Positions 51,728 through 63,905 of a stretch of DNA of 64,000 nt are shown here, piece after piece. Position 1 is the first letter of the stretch. Every line of letters starts with the position of its first letter. Source of the stretch: Monodelphis domestica (lineage: Eukaryota; Chordata; Mammalia; Didelphimorphia; Didelphidae). The translations under genes and the position numbers were made by a program. The stretch is taken from contig NC_077229.1 in assembly GCF_027887165.1 (NCBI RefSeq), positions 207,975,753-208,039,752 on the forward strand, written 5' to 3'. The notes under the pieces were generated by a model. It did no database searches and was not told where the DNA came from. It saw only the letters and a list, made by a program, of their open reading frames with translations.

Positions 51728-52372
51728 ATGTCTACACCTTCACTTGAGGATTAAGTATTTAGGAGGATGGCCTTCAATAGACATGTGCTAGCAAATGACA
51801 AATTAGACACAACTGACAGACCCCTGGGCTGTCCTAAGTCAAGCTTAAGCTAACATTGGTACATATAAGATGCATGAAAGTGATGTAAAAACCGTCTATA
51901 TATTTTGTGCCACTTCCTCTCTCTGGCCTCTCTGGTGGCAGAGAGGTGACTGGTGGAGTGTGCTGAGTGTTTTGGTATCTTGGATGGTGGCTGCTATTAT
52001 CAGGGTTTAGCAGTGAGTTTTCCTTGATACCATACTGGAGGAAGCTGAGTAGCCTAGTTCAGGTGAGGCATCTTTACTGGGCTCTATCAGAGTTTAGGCT
52101 GATTCTTTCTCCTTTACCTTCCAAACACTATCCTCTTAAAAAGCCACTAATCTTCTTCAGGAACCTTGTGGCAGAGGACTTTGAACTCCCCCTGGCACAA
52201 GCCAGGCAGAAGAAATACTACACCTTTTCCCTCTCCCTTCTCCTTCCTTCCTTCCCTCTATATTAATTAAACCACCATAAATTAAAAAACTGACTTGGGT
52301 ATTTTATTTGGGATATTCCCTGGTGACCAAAAATAATTTAGATTAGGTCACAACCTTAAAATTATCCTTACA
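51728..52372 (+). mobile_element. Probable solo LTR of an endogenous retrovirus
   Basis: The block begins TGTCTACACC and ends CCTTACA. It has 'tctatatattttgtgccact' upstream of a CT-rich stretch, a possible poly(A) region 'tattaattaaaccaccataa', then 'gacttgggtattttatttgg' as commonly seen at LTR 3' ends. No internal viral gene and no clear flanking duplication. Confidence 0.5.
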
Positions 52373-52419
52373 CCTAGGATGGCCTCTGAGTGTCCCCTTA
52401 GCTCTAGATCTATGACCTG

Positions 52420-52565
52420 ATGACCTTACTGTTTGGTAGGTACTATGCTAGATGCTAAGGTTACAAAGGCAAAAACAAAATGATCTTTTCCTCAAAAAGT
52501 TTATATTTGATCTGTAGAGATGTCATATACACATAAATGTACGCAAATATTTTAGAAGTACTATC
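52420..52565 (+). repeat. Unnamed repeat family 'C' fragment
   Basis: 'ggtaggtactatgctagatg', 'ctaaggttacaaaggcaaaa' and 'tcctcaaaaagtttatattt'. Confidence 0.5.
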
Positions 52566-52567
52566 AG

Positions 52568-52808
52568 CAGCTACCTGGCTTAGTAGATAGAATACTAGGC
52601 CTAGAGTCAGAAATATCTGAGTTCAAATCTGTTCTCAGACACTTACAAACTATGTGGCTCTAGACAAGTCACTTAATTCTGTGTGCCTCAGTTTCCTAAT
52701 CTGTAAAATGAGCTGGAGAAGGAAATGGTAAGCCACTCCTATATCTTTTACAAAGAAAACATGAAGAGTCAGGCGTGAATGAAACAACTGACTGACAAAA
52801 ACAACAAG
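52568..52808 (+). mobile_element. Type B SINE (Mar-1-like), full length
   Basis: Sense head 'agcagctacctggcttagta', core, 'aaaatgagctggagaaggaa' and tail ending 'gactgacaaaaacaacaa'. Confidence 0.9.
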
Positions 52809-53900
52809 AATAAAATATAGAATATTAGCTATAATCATTAGCAAATCATTGGGGAAATTTCCTCCCCTTCCTGGGATTGCTGGGTTGTGCCAGGCTTGGC
52901 AATTCTTGACTAAAACAGCAGAGGGCAGATTAGCATTTTGGATACCTTCAGGTAATTCCTATGCAACAATGGGAAAACCTTACCAAAAGATGGCGCCTGT
53001 GCCTGCTTGGTTGCCATAAGTATCTGTGAGAACTGCTAGTTCTGACTTGGCAATGCTCTTCTGGTTTTCTTTTGTTGTACCTGGGATGCAGAAAAGGACA
53101 ATGGGAATCATCAATTCAATCATTGTACCAGTCAATTAGAAGCAAAAACAGAGGGGTGATTTGAATTTTGAGGTTAGTGTAGGTGGTTAATTTTTCAGAT
53201 CAACCAAGAAAGGAAAGATTGGTTTGGAATAATATAAAAAAATTTAAATGTAATAACCCAGGTCTGGTCCCAGGTCTGCTACTTATTATCTGTGAGAACT
53301 TTGATAGCTCATTATCACCTCTCTGGACTCAATTTGCTCATATATAAAATTCAGGGGTTAAACTATATTTATATTTACATCAAAGTTTCTATTTTGCTTT
53401 TGTTTCATACAATTATATTTTGCTTTTATGTTTATAAAGCACTTTCCTCACAAAAATTCCATTGAGATGGTTGTGTAAGTATTCCCACCTGGCTGGATTC
53501 TCTTCTGTAAAATGACTCAATCTCAGGATTAGAGAGAACCTCAGATTTAGGTCATCTAAACTGATCAAATCTGGAAAAAACAGTTCTTCTATAATTTATC
53601 TAAAAAATGGTCATTTAGTTTCTGCCTGGAAAGTTCTAATAAGAGAGAATCTACTAAGGGAATCTTCTAAGAAGAGGGAAATTCCTACTTCACCCCCAAA
53701 TCATACCCATAATTACACACACACACACACAGAGAAGCACAATGACATGCATATCCACAAACACATGCTTTTGAAAAGCTCTGATTGCTAAATCTAAATC
53801 CTGGCTAAGAAAACCCCATGGATAGCTATGGTCTATGATGTCACAAAGAAGAGATCAAATGAGTGGCTGAACAATAAATTTCCCTACATCTAAATCAATC
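52809..53900. other. Intergenic; weak MIR3 and L3 scraps
   Basis: A MIR3-like piece (53260-53360) and an L3-like piece (about 53530-53690) are faintly visible. A short (CA)n lies at 53716-53732. Confidence 0.4.
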
Positions 53901-53907
53901 CCTTTTA

Positions 53908-54214
53908 AAAAAAGAAAAAACAAAACAAAACAAAAACAACCTTCATCTTTGAATCGAGTCTAAGTATTGGTTCCAAGACAAAAGAGTGATATGAACTGGG
54001 CAATTGGGGAAATTGATTGGTTTTTTTTTTTTTTAACCCTTATCTTCTGTCTAAGAATTGATTCTAAAACCAAAGAGTGATAAGGGTTAGGCAACTGGAG
54101 TTAAGTAACTTGCCTAGGATCACACTGCTAGGAAGTGTCTGAGGCCATATTTGAACCCAGATACTTCCAACTGTAGACCTGGTGCTCTATCCACTGAGCA
54201 ACACTGAGCCATCC
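53908..54214 (-). mobile_element. Two type A SINEs in tandem, one truncated
   Basis: A truncated antisense copy (53908-54020) stops after 'gggcaattggggaaattgat'. A full antisense copy follows from the T run at 54021 to 'cactgagccatccc'. Confidence 0.83.
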
Positions 54215-54229
54215 CTTAAATCTACCTCT

Positions 54230-54930
54230 TTTGATCCTGCCCCATTAGGACAAATTTAATCTCTTTTCCATATAACAGCTTTTCAAATACTTGAAAACAG
54301 TTATGGTATCTTTCCCATCTTCTACCTTCTCTCCAAGCCAAAAGTTTCTACTTCCTTCAAGTGATTTGGTTGCAGTCAATTGGTGCAAAGGACCTAGAGT
54401 CAGGAAGACCTGGGTTCAAGTATGATCTCATACACTTAGTGTGTGACCTTGAGCAAATCACCAAACTTCTGACAGTTCCTTTATCTATAAAATGGGTGTG
54501 ATAATAGCTACTACCTCCCAGAATTGTTACAAAGATCAAGTGAGCTTATATCTATAGAGTACTTTACAAACCTTAAAGCTCTATAAAAATGTAAGCTATT
54601 AGCTATTATATCCTAAAATCAAAGTCCTTCAACATCCTGGTGGTCCTCCTCTGTACCCTTCCCAGACCTAAGCGTGAAGCCCAGCACTGAACACAGTACT
54701 TCAGGCTTAGCTTGACCAGAGCAGAGCTCCTACAGTAAAGATCAGCACCCCCACTCCTGGACACCATGCTTCCCTCAATGTAGCCTGAGATGTCCTGAGC
54801 TTACTTGGCTGCTGAATCTCTTGTTGACTGCTTTCCAGCTTGTGGACCCAGGTCTTTTTCAGATTAGCCAAACTAGCCTTATCTACACATTGTCAACTTC
54901 ATTTGTCATTCCCATGGACCACATCCAAGA
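54230..54930 (-). mobile_element. L3/CR1 LINE split by a CORE-SINE
   Basis: 'agcttttcaaatacttgaaa' (54280) and, after the SINE, 'catcctggtggtcctcctct', 'cccagcactgaacacagtac' and 'gctttccagcttgtggaccc' follow antisense CR1/L3 order. Confidence 0.8.
54360..54610 (+). mobile_element. CORE-SINE with MIR-like 3' end, nested in L3
   Basis: 'aattggtgcaaaggacctag', 'gacctgggttcaagtatgat' and 'gagtactttacaaaccttaa' in sense order. Confidence 0.8.
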
Positions 54931-55275
54931 ATTTAGAGACGAACGATGCTTCTGCATATGAGGTGGTGGTGTGAGCACCAGTCCTGAAGGCAGAAGACCA
55001 GAGTTTGGAGTCTAGCCAGTGGCACTTGAGAGGAGTCTCTTCAACCCTCTTTGACTTGCCAGTCTTAGAGATAAGGCTACCCCATCACTGACCATGCAAA
55101 GCTGTTAGGAGGGAGGTGTTTCATAAACTGTGAAGTCTAGAGAAATATGAACTATTATTACATATAAATATAAAAATAAATAAAAATAATGACTTGCACC
55201 TTCGGTTCAACCAACACTTATTAAACAGCCCCATGTACAATGTTGCTTTGGAGTCTGGGGATTCGAAGGCAAATT

Positions 55276-55530
55276 TTGTTGTTGCTCAGTCGTTTCAGTC
55301 ATGTCCAACTCTTCGTGGCCCCCTTTGGGGGGTCATCCATAGCAAAGATACTGAAGTGGTTTATCTTTTCCTTTTCCAGCTCATTTTAAAGATGAAGAAA
55401 CTGAGGCAGATAGGTTAAGTGACTTGTTCAGAGTCACAGAGCTAGCACGTATCCGAGGTCATATTTGTCCTCAGGAAGATGAATATTCTAGACTCCAGGT
55501 TTGGCACTCTATCCACTGCATCACTTAGCT
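55276..55530 (-). mobile_element. Type B SINE (Mar-1-like)
   Basis: Antisense copy with a well-preserved tail ('ttgttgttgctcagtcgttt', 'catgtccaactcttcgtggc'). Confidence 0.9.
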
Positions 55531-55677
55531 ATATACTCAACCAATCAACTATAAAGCACTATCAAAAGATGAATTGTTATCATTATTCCAGATACATTAC
55601 AGGGTTCTTAATGATAAAGCCAGTTTCATCCTGCTGTTTATTATTAAGGATATCTCACGATTCTATAACAAACTTTA

Positions 55678-56135
55678 GAGTATACAAAACACTTCATATA
55701 CATTTTCTTACTTGAGTCTTACAACTTTAATTGAGGTAAATACTAAGAGAATTATTAACCCCATTTGACAGATGAGAAGACTGAAGTTCAGAAAAATTAA
55801 GTGACTTGCCCTTTGTGGCACAATGAGTATCAGAATTTGAACCCATGTCTTCCTGACCGATACTTTATCCATTAAATATTCAACTGAAATTTATCTTTCA
55901 CTTAGAATCCTAGTCCATATCATCTCCTCAACTTATTCTGTATCTTCCTCATCTTTGGTGTTAAAACTAGAAAAGACCAACTGAATTCCCATGCTCATAC
56001 CATTTTACAAGTGAGAAAACTGATATCTAAAGGGTAAAAGTGATTTATCTGAAGTCATACAGTTAAATAGAAGAAGCAAGGCTAAAAACTAAGTTTTCTC
56101 ACTCCTTAGGGTAGTACATGTTCTATTTCACTAAT
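55678..56135 (-). mobile_element. MIR SINE copies, antisense
   Basis: 55678-55875 shows 'ccccatttgacagatgagaa' and 'gaatttgaacccatgtcttc'. A second weaker copy spans 55985-56135. Confidence 0.65.
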
Positions 56136-56139
56136 ATTA

Positions 56140-56900
56140 CTTCTTTCAACTCTGTTATGAGCAGGGCCTCCTGATTTTGCCAACATCTCTGTAGATAGGC
56201 CAAGCTCCAGCTATTAGATCTGCCCTTCTTCTTCCCTCCCCTACCCTCATCTCCCAAGTCCTTGTCTCTTCTCTCCCCCGGTCCTCAAACCATCAGTCAC
56301 CAAAGTCACTGCATCCCAACCTTGCTGCTTCTCCCGAGTCTGTCGCCCTCATTGCCTTGGTCCTTTGTGTTACCTGAGAGCTCCTGCTCTCTTCTTGGTT
56401 CCTACTCTATTCTTTCAGCCTCCCATCTTCCACAGTGCCCCTACCTGCCTTCCCATTGACACAGGCCTTTTCCCCTCCTTCCCTTTCATCTTGGAGGCTA
56501 TGAAATAAGTTCCCTTGCAAAAGGAGAATGCTCTCTGGAAAAAAAAGAAAAACTCTGTTAGAGCACATGAAGCGCCTAAGGGAAAAAGAGAGGTATGTGG
56601 TATGGAAAGGGAGAAGAGGGTCAAAAAATATTCTTTCTATAGGAAGTCAAATCGGAATTGTTCTAGTCTGTTCTGTTTCAGATTGATAGGAGTCCATGGC
56701 CGGCCTTGCATGGACACAAAGTGGGCAACCACCCAAGGGGTGTAATTCTTGAGGAAGTCACCTTATCCAAAAACAACCTCACCAGTTAATTCCTAAAATT
56801 CTGCAATTAGAGATCTTTCCTTTGGCTTAAATCTTTATTCCCTGAGATAAAATGCAAGGTTTAATATTTTAAACCTCATTGGAACATCTCAACATGAATC
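56140..56900. other. Intergenic, possibly L2-derived at 56190-56480
   Basis: A CT-rich stretch with L2-like wording but no diagnostic 3' end. No exon seen. Confidence 0.35.
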
Positions 56901-56909
56901 GGGTTCAAC

Positions 56910-58100
56910 CAAATCAAATTCAACAAATATTTAAGTTCCTTCTGTACGCTGGGTTCTGGAAATACAAAGATGCCAAGGCAAAATGACTCTGCCCTTAAAA
57001 TGCTTGCTCTTTATTGGGACAAGGAATGTCCTAATATTTTGTGTACATTATACAGCTAGAAGGAAAAAAGTACATAAGAGGAGTCAGAAAACTTGTGAAT
57101 GATGGAGTGGAGTGGGTTCTTTTCTGGCTAAAAATGGAAGCCTTATGGAGAGTTGGCACCTAACTTGGATCTTGAAGGAAAAGGATTTCTAAAGGAGGGA
57201 ATATGGAAGGAAAGCATTTGAGAGATAGGGTACAAAGAGGAAGAAGATGGCAGCTACCACTCCAATTTGGCTGGAATGTAGAGTGAAAATATAGTTGTTA
57301 TTCAGTCTTTTTGGTCATGTCCTACTCCTTGTGATCCCATTTGGAGTCGAAGAGTTTACCATTTACCATTTCCTTCTCCATCTTATTTTACAGATGAAGA
57401 AATTAAGGCAAACAGATTTAATCTGTGACTTGCCCAGGGTCCCACAGCTAGTAAGTGTCTGAGATCAGATTTTAATTCAGGAAGATATTTTCCTGACTCC
57501 AGGTCCAAAATTCTATCCATTACATCACCTAGCTATCCTCGTAAGGGTCTGAAATTAAGCCAGAAAAGCACAATGGAGAGGTTGTGGGAGGCTTTGAATG
57601 CTAGAATTTCTATCTTATACTTTAATTACTAGGGAACTCCTGGAAGTTTTTCAATTTCAAAATATTTATTAAGCCTTCTATGTACCAGGCACATATTAAG
57701 CACTTCAAGAAAATGATGAGATTCCAGACCTGTATTTGGGAGATTGCTTTGGGAGCTTTGTGAAAGATGGGTTGTAGAAGGGAGACATCAGAGAAAGAGA
57801 CTCAAGAAGGCATTTCAGAAGTTATTAGGATAGTCCAGGAATTGAAGTAGGTGGTGGCACCAGTAGGATGAAGGGAATAGATGGTGTTTTGCTCAGAATA
57901 AATTTGAAACAGCCAAAAAAGAAAAATTAGTTTTGAGGGGAAGCAAGGGATAAGAGCTACTTTACCAGTGGAAAACTGTGAAGGGTACAAACACCACATG
58001 GACAGACAATTAGAGCTGCAAATAGCTTTTTTTTTTTTTCCATTGAGATGCAAAGGGGATATAGAATGGAGAGGCTGGAAATACTAAAGACAAAATTCGG
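56910..58100 (+). repeat. Unnamed repeat family 'C', long copy split by a type B SINE
   Basis: 'gttctggaaatacaaagatg', 'ttggatcttgaaggaaaagg' and 'ggctggaatgtagagtgaaa' precede the SINE. 'gcactttgaatgctaga'-like and 'ggatagtccaggaattgaag' follow it. Confidence 0.6.
57296..57540 (-). mobile_element. Type B SINE (Mar-1-like) nested in family C
   Basis: Antisense copy: 'gttgttattcagtctttttg' to 'catcacctagctatcct'. Confidence 0.87.
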
Positions 58101-59930
58101 ACACTTGAGTTTATCTGTAATTCAGTTCCAGTTCAAACTAGTTGTAAGTGATTCATACTAAAAAAAGTCAGTTCTTACTGAAAAATATTACTGAGGGGGG
58201 AAAAGTTAGTGTACTGGATTCGTTGCTGTTCCAGGATGGTTCAAACCAACTTTCAATTCATTTTCAGGTTTGATTCAACTTTTTTTCTTCAAGTTACAGG
58301 AGAGATCATTTCTATACTAGAGAGCCCAATGGGACTCCTAGCTGAGAAGTGTAGAAGAGAGAACCACCAGTTCCATGGTTAATGAAAGGAGAGCCTCCCT
58401 CTCACTTTTCCCTTTACCTGAGGCCTTGGGGGGCTTCTATTTTATATCCCATCATCTTCTTCAACAAAAGGGCATCCACAACAATATGCACTCAAGCCAG
58501 ACCAGCTAAAAATTCCTAAGAATATAAATACCACATAGACACACAATTTCCTTGTGGTTCTAGGATTGTGGTTGTATAGAGAACTCCAGGCTAGGCACTC
58601 TCTCTCTGGGGGTGTATATTGGCAAATTATCAGCAATTTAGAGTCTTCAAGATTTGTAAGGGTCACACACAGCTGTTATGTGTCAGAGATACATATGCAC
58701 AGGTAATTACAGCTATAAATAATCCTTGTCTTGGGCCAGGTGCAGGCTGGTCCAAATGCAAGTTTAGGATCTAGAGAGACTGAATTAATGAGGCAGATAA
58801 TTTTCAAAATCCTTTTACTAAATTATAAAAACTCAGTATTGATGGGAATTGCTCTCCAAGTCCTCATCCAAAGGAATATGCCCAGATCCAGAATTACAAC
58901 ATCGCCAGAGGGAATAAATGGGCCAGGAGATCAGAAGAGCTTCATCTCCTCAATACCAATTTATATAGTGTAAGGTGTTTGATGCCTACGCCCATTACAT
59001 TAGATGGAGGGCACCTACATAGGAGATGCCAGGAACCTGCTTGTGGGTGACAGGAGGAGTGGTGTAGGACTGTCTTCTGCTGTGGCCTGTATTTGGGGGC
59101 AGCCTCTTTCCATGGACTGTGTAGGTGGAACTACCTATGTCTTTAAATCTATCTGACTGAGGACAGGCTCTCTCTTTCTCTTTTTCTTTCTCTCTCTGTT
59201 TCTGTCTCTCTGTCTCTGTCTCTCTCTCTTCCCAGCAGTGTCCAGAAATAAAGGACTTGTTCATTCAAGGCAAGGACACCATGCTGCCAATGAGGAAGGG
59301 CCACCTTCCTTTTCCTTTAGGTTTAGAAACAGGCTTGAGGTTTTCATCTTCTTGTGTTTGCTCTCTTCAGTTCTAGGTGCACTGAGCAGTCTTTGAGCTC
59401 AGGAACTCAAGACCTGGGAATCTCAGCGCCCAGAATTCCTGGCCAGAAGTTATGACTAGCTCAGCGAAGAAGCCCGGAGAAGCCAGTGTCTCGAAATTCA
59501 AGTGCAGAGAGGGCTTTGAACTTAAAATTTGATAGGACTAATGTTGTGTAAACTGTGAATATAATATAATATTATATTTTATTATATTATACGTATAGAA
59601 AGGAGAGAGCAGATGGGGTTATGCCCTCTAGGTATAAGGGGAGGGAGGTTTGTAGAATTGTTATTATATTTTTTAAAGTATTCCTTTGTGAAGCCTTATA
59701 TGATTATTAAGTGGTTAAGTGGATCTCTAAAATCAGGGTGACACAATTTGTGGGTGCTTGAACCAAAGGCAGAGACTGAAAGGCTCTCCCCTCCCAAGTT
59801 CCCTAAAGATACTGGAGAGGTTGAAATGGATCGCACTGGTCTTCATGTATGACCTAGAGAGTCACCTTCAAAAAAGAATTCAACAAAAAGCAGGCCTTAA
59901 TACATCTAGCCATCTGAATTCCTCCTGCCA
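58101..59930. other. Intergenic, unassigned; possible LTR remnant at its right end
   Basis: A CT-rich run (59168-59230) is followed by 'ccagaaataaaggacttgtt', which could be an LTR poly(A) region. An AT palindromic run lies at 59555-59592. 'tttgtgggtgcttgaacc' after 'gacacaa' near 59745 faintly resembles a primer-binding region. Too weak to call an element. Confidence 0.3.
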
Positions 59931-59937
59931 AAAGCTG

Positions 59938-60388
59938 CTGTTGTTATTCAAGTCCTGTCCAACTTTAAAAAACAAAAACAAAAACAAAAAAAAACTCTTA
60001 CCTTCTGTCTTAGAATTAATCCTGAAGATTGGTTCCAAGGCAGAAGAGTGGTTAGGGCTAGGCAATTGGGGTTAAATGACTTGTCCAGGGTCACATAGCT
60101 AGGAATTGTCTGCAGGCAGATTTAAAACCAGGACTAGGAAGCCACCCAACTGCTCTGTATCCAACTCTTCATGGCTCCATTTGGGCTTTTCTTGGCCAAG
60201 ATATTGGAGTGGTTTGCCATTTCCTTCTCCAGATTATTTTACAGATAAGGAAACAAGCAAATGGGGTTAAGTGACTTGCCCAGAGTGACATAGTAAGTGT
60301 CTGAGGTGAGATTCAAACTCAGGAGGATGAGTCTTCCTGACTTTAAACCCAGCACTCAATCCACTGTGTCACCTAACTACCTTTAAGT
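59938..60388 (-). mobile_element. Type B SINE (Mar-1-like) split by a type A SINE
   Basis: The tail begins 'ctgttgttattcaagtcctg' at 59938. The remainder resumes at about 60160 with 'tccaactcttcatggctcca' and continues to 'gtgtcacctaactacct'. Confidence 0.88.
59964..60156 (-). mobile_element. Type A SINE (WSINE1-like) nested in a type B SINE
   Basis: It is an antisense copy with an (AAAAAC)n-like tail on the plus strand, running from 'cttaccttctgtcttagaat' to 'gaagccacccaactgctc'. 'tccaact' is repeated on either side. Confidence 0.88.
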
Positions 60389-60858
60389 CACAAACTCCAA
60401 GCCACTCATTTAGGTGCAAGGTTGGAGAAGAACAAATAACACCTAAAACAATGGAAATCGGCTCTACCTGAGTTAGGGAATATCTTACTTAGCATTTCCT
60501 CAGTTTTTGTATCTGTGGCCAATCCTTTAGGAAATTCATTCTTGGCTCAATTTCTTCTCTTCTGACTATCCCTGAGAAATTGGTTCTTTCTTCCAAGTCT
60601 GCATCCTATCTACCCCCATCCAAGTTATGTTTGAAGGAGGTAGTTAGTTCCATGATATTCTCCAATCCCTTCTCAAGGCTCATTCTTTTGAGTCTGAACA
60701 GAAGGATTCTACTGTGGTGACTAGGTCTTAAGTTATTCACTGCTTTCTGCCTCCTCAGGGATTTGTTGTTCGCTTGGGACTGGCACCCCTCCAACAACCC
60801 AGAGGCTTTACATTCAATATTCATTAGCACAGACAAATTCATTCTTTGGGCATGTGTA
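60389..60858. other. Intergenic, no recognised feature
   Basis: A 123-codon minus-strand frame crosses into the Tigger element and shows no domain. Confidence 0.4.
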
Positions 60859-61634
60859 CAGATACGCCTCATTTTATTGCACTTTGCAGATATTGAATTT
60901 TTTATAAATTGAAGGTTTATAGCCACCCTGCATAGAACAAGTCTCTTGGAGCCATTTGCCCAATAGCATGTGCTCACCTTGTGTCCCTATGTCCCATTTT
61001 GGAATTTCTCTCAATAGTTCAATTTTTCATTATTATTTCTGTCAAGCTGATTTGTGATTGGTGATCTTTGATGTTGCCATTATAACTACTTGGGGAGCCA
61101 AGAATCACATTCATATAAAAAATTGAACTTAAATCAATAAATAGTGTGTGTTCTGACCTACTGTTCCCCATCTCTCTTCCTCTCCTCTAATCTCCTTGTT
61201 ACATGGGACACGATGATATTAAATAAGGCCAATTAATAATCCTACAATGACCTCTAAGTGTTCAAATAAAAGGAAGAGTCAATCTATGTGGCAAACATCA
61301 TCATCTTATTTTAAGAAATTGCCACAGCCATCCACACTGTACCCTGATCAGTCAACAGCTGTCAACATCAAGGCAACCAGCAGAATGATCATGACTCAGT
61401 GATGGCTCCAATGATGGTTAGCATCTTTCAGCAATGAAGTTTCTTTTTAATTAAGGTATGTACATTGTTTTATAAACACAATGCCATTGTACATTTAATA
61501 GGTTATAGTATAGTATAAACATGACTTCGATATGTCCTGGGAAACCAAAAAATTCTTATGACTTACTTTATTGCAATAATTGCTTTATTATAGTAGTCTG
61601 GAACTGAACCTGCAATATCTCCAAGGTATGTCTG
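60859..61634 (+). mobile_element. Tigger1-like DNA transposon, internally deleted
   Basis: The ends are related inverted repeats (cagatacgcctcattttatt; the other end in reverse complement starts cagacataccttggagatat). Tigger1 5' sequence runs in order: 'caatagcatgtgctcacctt', 'gatctttgatgttgccatta', 'caattaataatcctacaatg' and then the start of the transposase ('cctctaagtgttcaaataaa', 'aggaagagtc'). The sequence then jumps to the 3' end ('cttattttaagaaattgcca', 'gatcagtcaacagctgtcaa'). About 2 kb of transposase is missing. A TA precedes the left end; the right TA has decayed. Confidence 0.9.
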
Positions 61635-62780
61635 CACATAAAGAGTTTTCCACTAAAGTCCTCCTCCTCCATCCTTTATAATGGTGCGGAGATCACTCTG
61701 TTATCTCAAAGACTACACCAGAAGACTAAAAACTGGGACCTGGGAGTGCACTGTGTATGCGCTCTTCAACAACCCAAGCACCAACCTTAGAAAATTCAGA
61801 GACTCAGCAACCAAGGGTAAGAGAACTGTTTTCAGCCACAGGAGTTCTTGAGGCAGTCTACTGGGGTATAGAGAGGTTATCTACTGAGATACAGAGGAAT
61901 TATCAGTCACAATATTAGATTAATTGTTAAACTGAATAATCCACAATCCTATTATGGACCCTGCTGCCCCTAGAAAATACTATACAATTTCTGCTATAGA
62001 TCACTGGTAGAATTGTTCAAGATCTATGGTTTCTCAATCCCCAACAGAGAACTCTGAAAGTGACTGTTGCCCATTTCAATTTTTTTTAATGGGGAGGATC
62101 ATAGAATTTTTGAGCTGAAAAAGTCTTAGCAAATCTTATTCAACCTCATTTTGCAGATTAGGAAACTGAGGGCCAGTGAGGGGAGGTTACTTTTGAATAA
62201 GGACACTATTGCAATGCCAGAATGGATTGGCAATGATTTTCTTTAATATACTCTATAGTATGTCAATGATTAATAGGAGAATCTAAATATCAATAGGACT
62301 AGAAGGGGTGATATGTATTGACTGGATTTAACTCAGCCATGCATTCTTAAATGTTTTTCAACACCCTCTTTGGGGGGGGGATGTATAATTATTCTAGAAT
62401 GCAAGGTTTAATTTTTTTTTTGAGAATACTTTTAGGATAAGAAACATGTTAACTCTGAATCCAGAAAGTGAACTGGTTGGAGAAGGCACCATTAAGATGC
62501 CTCCACAGACCACACACTGCACCAGAAGATCCAGAATGAACTTTGGGATGTGGTGATTTGAACTGTCTGGAGTTCAATGCATTTGTTTTGAATATACACT
62601 CTTATGCCAAAAGGGGACTGCTCCCTAATTGGTTTTTGTCAATGTGCCCAGCAAAACATTGGTTTTGCTGTCTCTCTCTCTTCTATTTCCCTCTTATCTC
62701 TAACTATTGTAGTTTCCTCTTAGAAGGTGAAATTTTGTATGCACCTGTAGTTAGAAGATTTTAGAGGTACAAGATGATTA
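61635..62780. other. Intergenic, mostly unassigned
   Basis: A short MIR-like piece ('cctcattttgcagattagga') lies at 62100-62190. Nothing else is recognised. Confidence 0.4.
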
Positions 62781-62784
62781 TGTT

Positions 62785-62925
62785 TAGTGATCAATTGGGG
62801 AGACCTTAAGCAAATCACTTAGCCGCCCTGAACCTCACTTTCATCATCTATAAATTGAGGGAACTGGACTCGATGGTCCCTGAAGTCTCTTCCAGAACTA
62901 GCAGAAGCCTATGAATTTCATGATT
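62785..62925 (+). mobile_element. MIR3-type SINE
   Basis: 'gaccttaagcaaatcactta', 'tttcatcatctataaattga' and 'gatggtccctgaagtctctt'. Confidence 0.72.
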
Positions 62926-63189
62926 CCTACTTTGCATGATACCTGGAAGGGATTTCTTGGAAGCCCCTTCTAGTCTCTTTCCAAACTAAGTCAAGCTTCC
63001 TTAAATATTTAAGCATATCTGTGTGATTAGAGCTCCTTCTGCTTTATTCTTGTTCTTTGGTACTCTTCATTGATTTTATCTTGCCATCTGCTCACCCCCA
63101 GTTGCTATAACCCACCAAAGGTTGCAGTAATGGAATGAGCAATGGTTTTAGAACCAAATGGTCCAAATTTGGATCCTAATATACTGTGA

Positions 63190-63755
63190 ATTTCATAATA
63201 TCCAAGAATCTTAAAGTTAGAAGTGGCCTGACAGAATAATCCAATCTAACCCATACCTGACCAAGAGCCCCTTCCATGACAGATCCTACAAACAGATAAT
63301 CTAGCTCTTGTCTGAAAATCCAAGGGAGAGGGACTATGAGGCAGCCCATTCCACTTTGCACAACTAAGAATTTTTTTTTTCCTACATGGGATTAAAACAT
63401 ACCTCTCTGAAACTTCCACCCATTGTTCCTAGTTCTGTCCTCTGGAGCCAAGCATAACAAGTTTAATTAATCTTCCATGTGTTTGCCCTTCAAATACTTG
63501 AAGCCAACACTCATATTTCCTTCTCTAGTCTAAACATCCCCAGTTCCTGAAAATGAGCTTCATTAGGGTATATGGTCAGCTATTCCCTGCCTCTTTTCTC
63601 CTCTCCTCCATACTGGTCATCTCCTCTGATACACATTATTAGCCTGGAAATATCCTTCCAAACTGTAGCTCCTGGAGATGGACAGAGGGCTACAGATATA
63701 TTCCAATCCAGACAGAGGACAATGGGATTATTACCTCTTTTTTTGTACACTGTCT
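63190..63755 (-). mobile_element. L3/CR1 LINE fragment
   Basis: Antisense landmarks: 'ggcagcccattccactttgc', 'aacttccacccattgttcct', 'ctgtcctctggagccaagca', 'gcccttcaaatacttgaagc' and 'ctaaacatccccagttcctg'. Confidence 0.9.
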
Positions 63756-63767
63756 CTGTGAGGGACC

Positions 63768-63905
63768 AAACTCAGGGTTAAGTAACTTGCCCAGGGTCAT
63801 CACAGAGGTAGTACATGTCTGAAGCCAGATTTGAACTTCAGGAAGATGAGTCTTCCTAACTCCAGGTCCAGCACTCTACCTTCTGTGCCACTAAGCTGCT
63901 CTGTC
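63768..63905 (-). mobile_element. CORE-SINE (type B-like), tail missing
   Basis: Antisense core 'gtaacttgcccagggtcatc' and head 'ccagcactctaccttctgtg' are clear. The tail is absent. Confidence 0.83.

Noticed and set aside
59730..59790. Possible retroviral primer-binding region after 'gacacaa'
   Set aside because: Resemblance is short and I cannot define an LTR start or any viral gene beside it.
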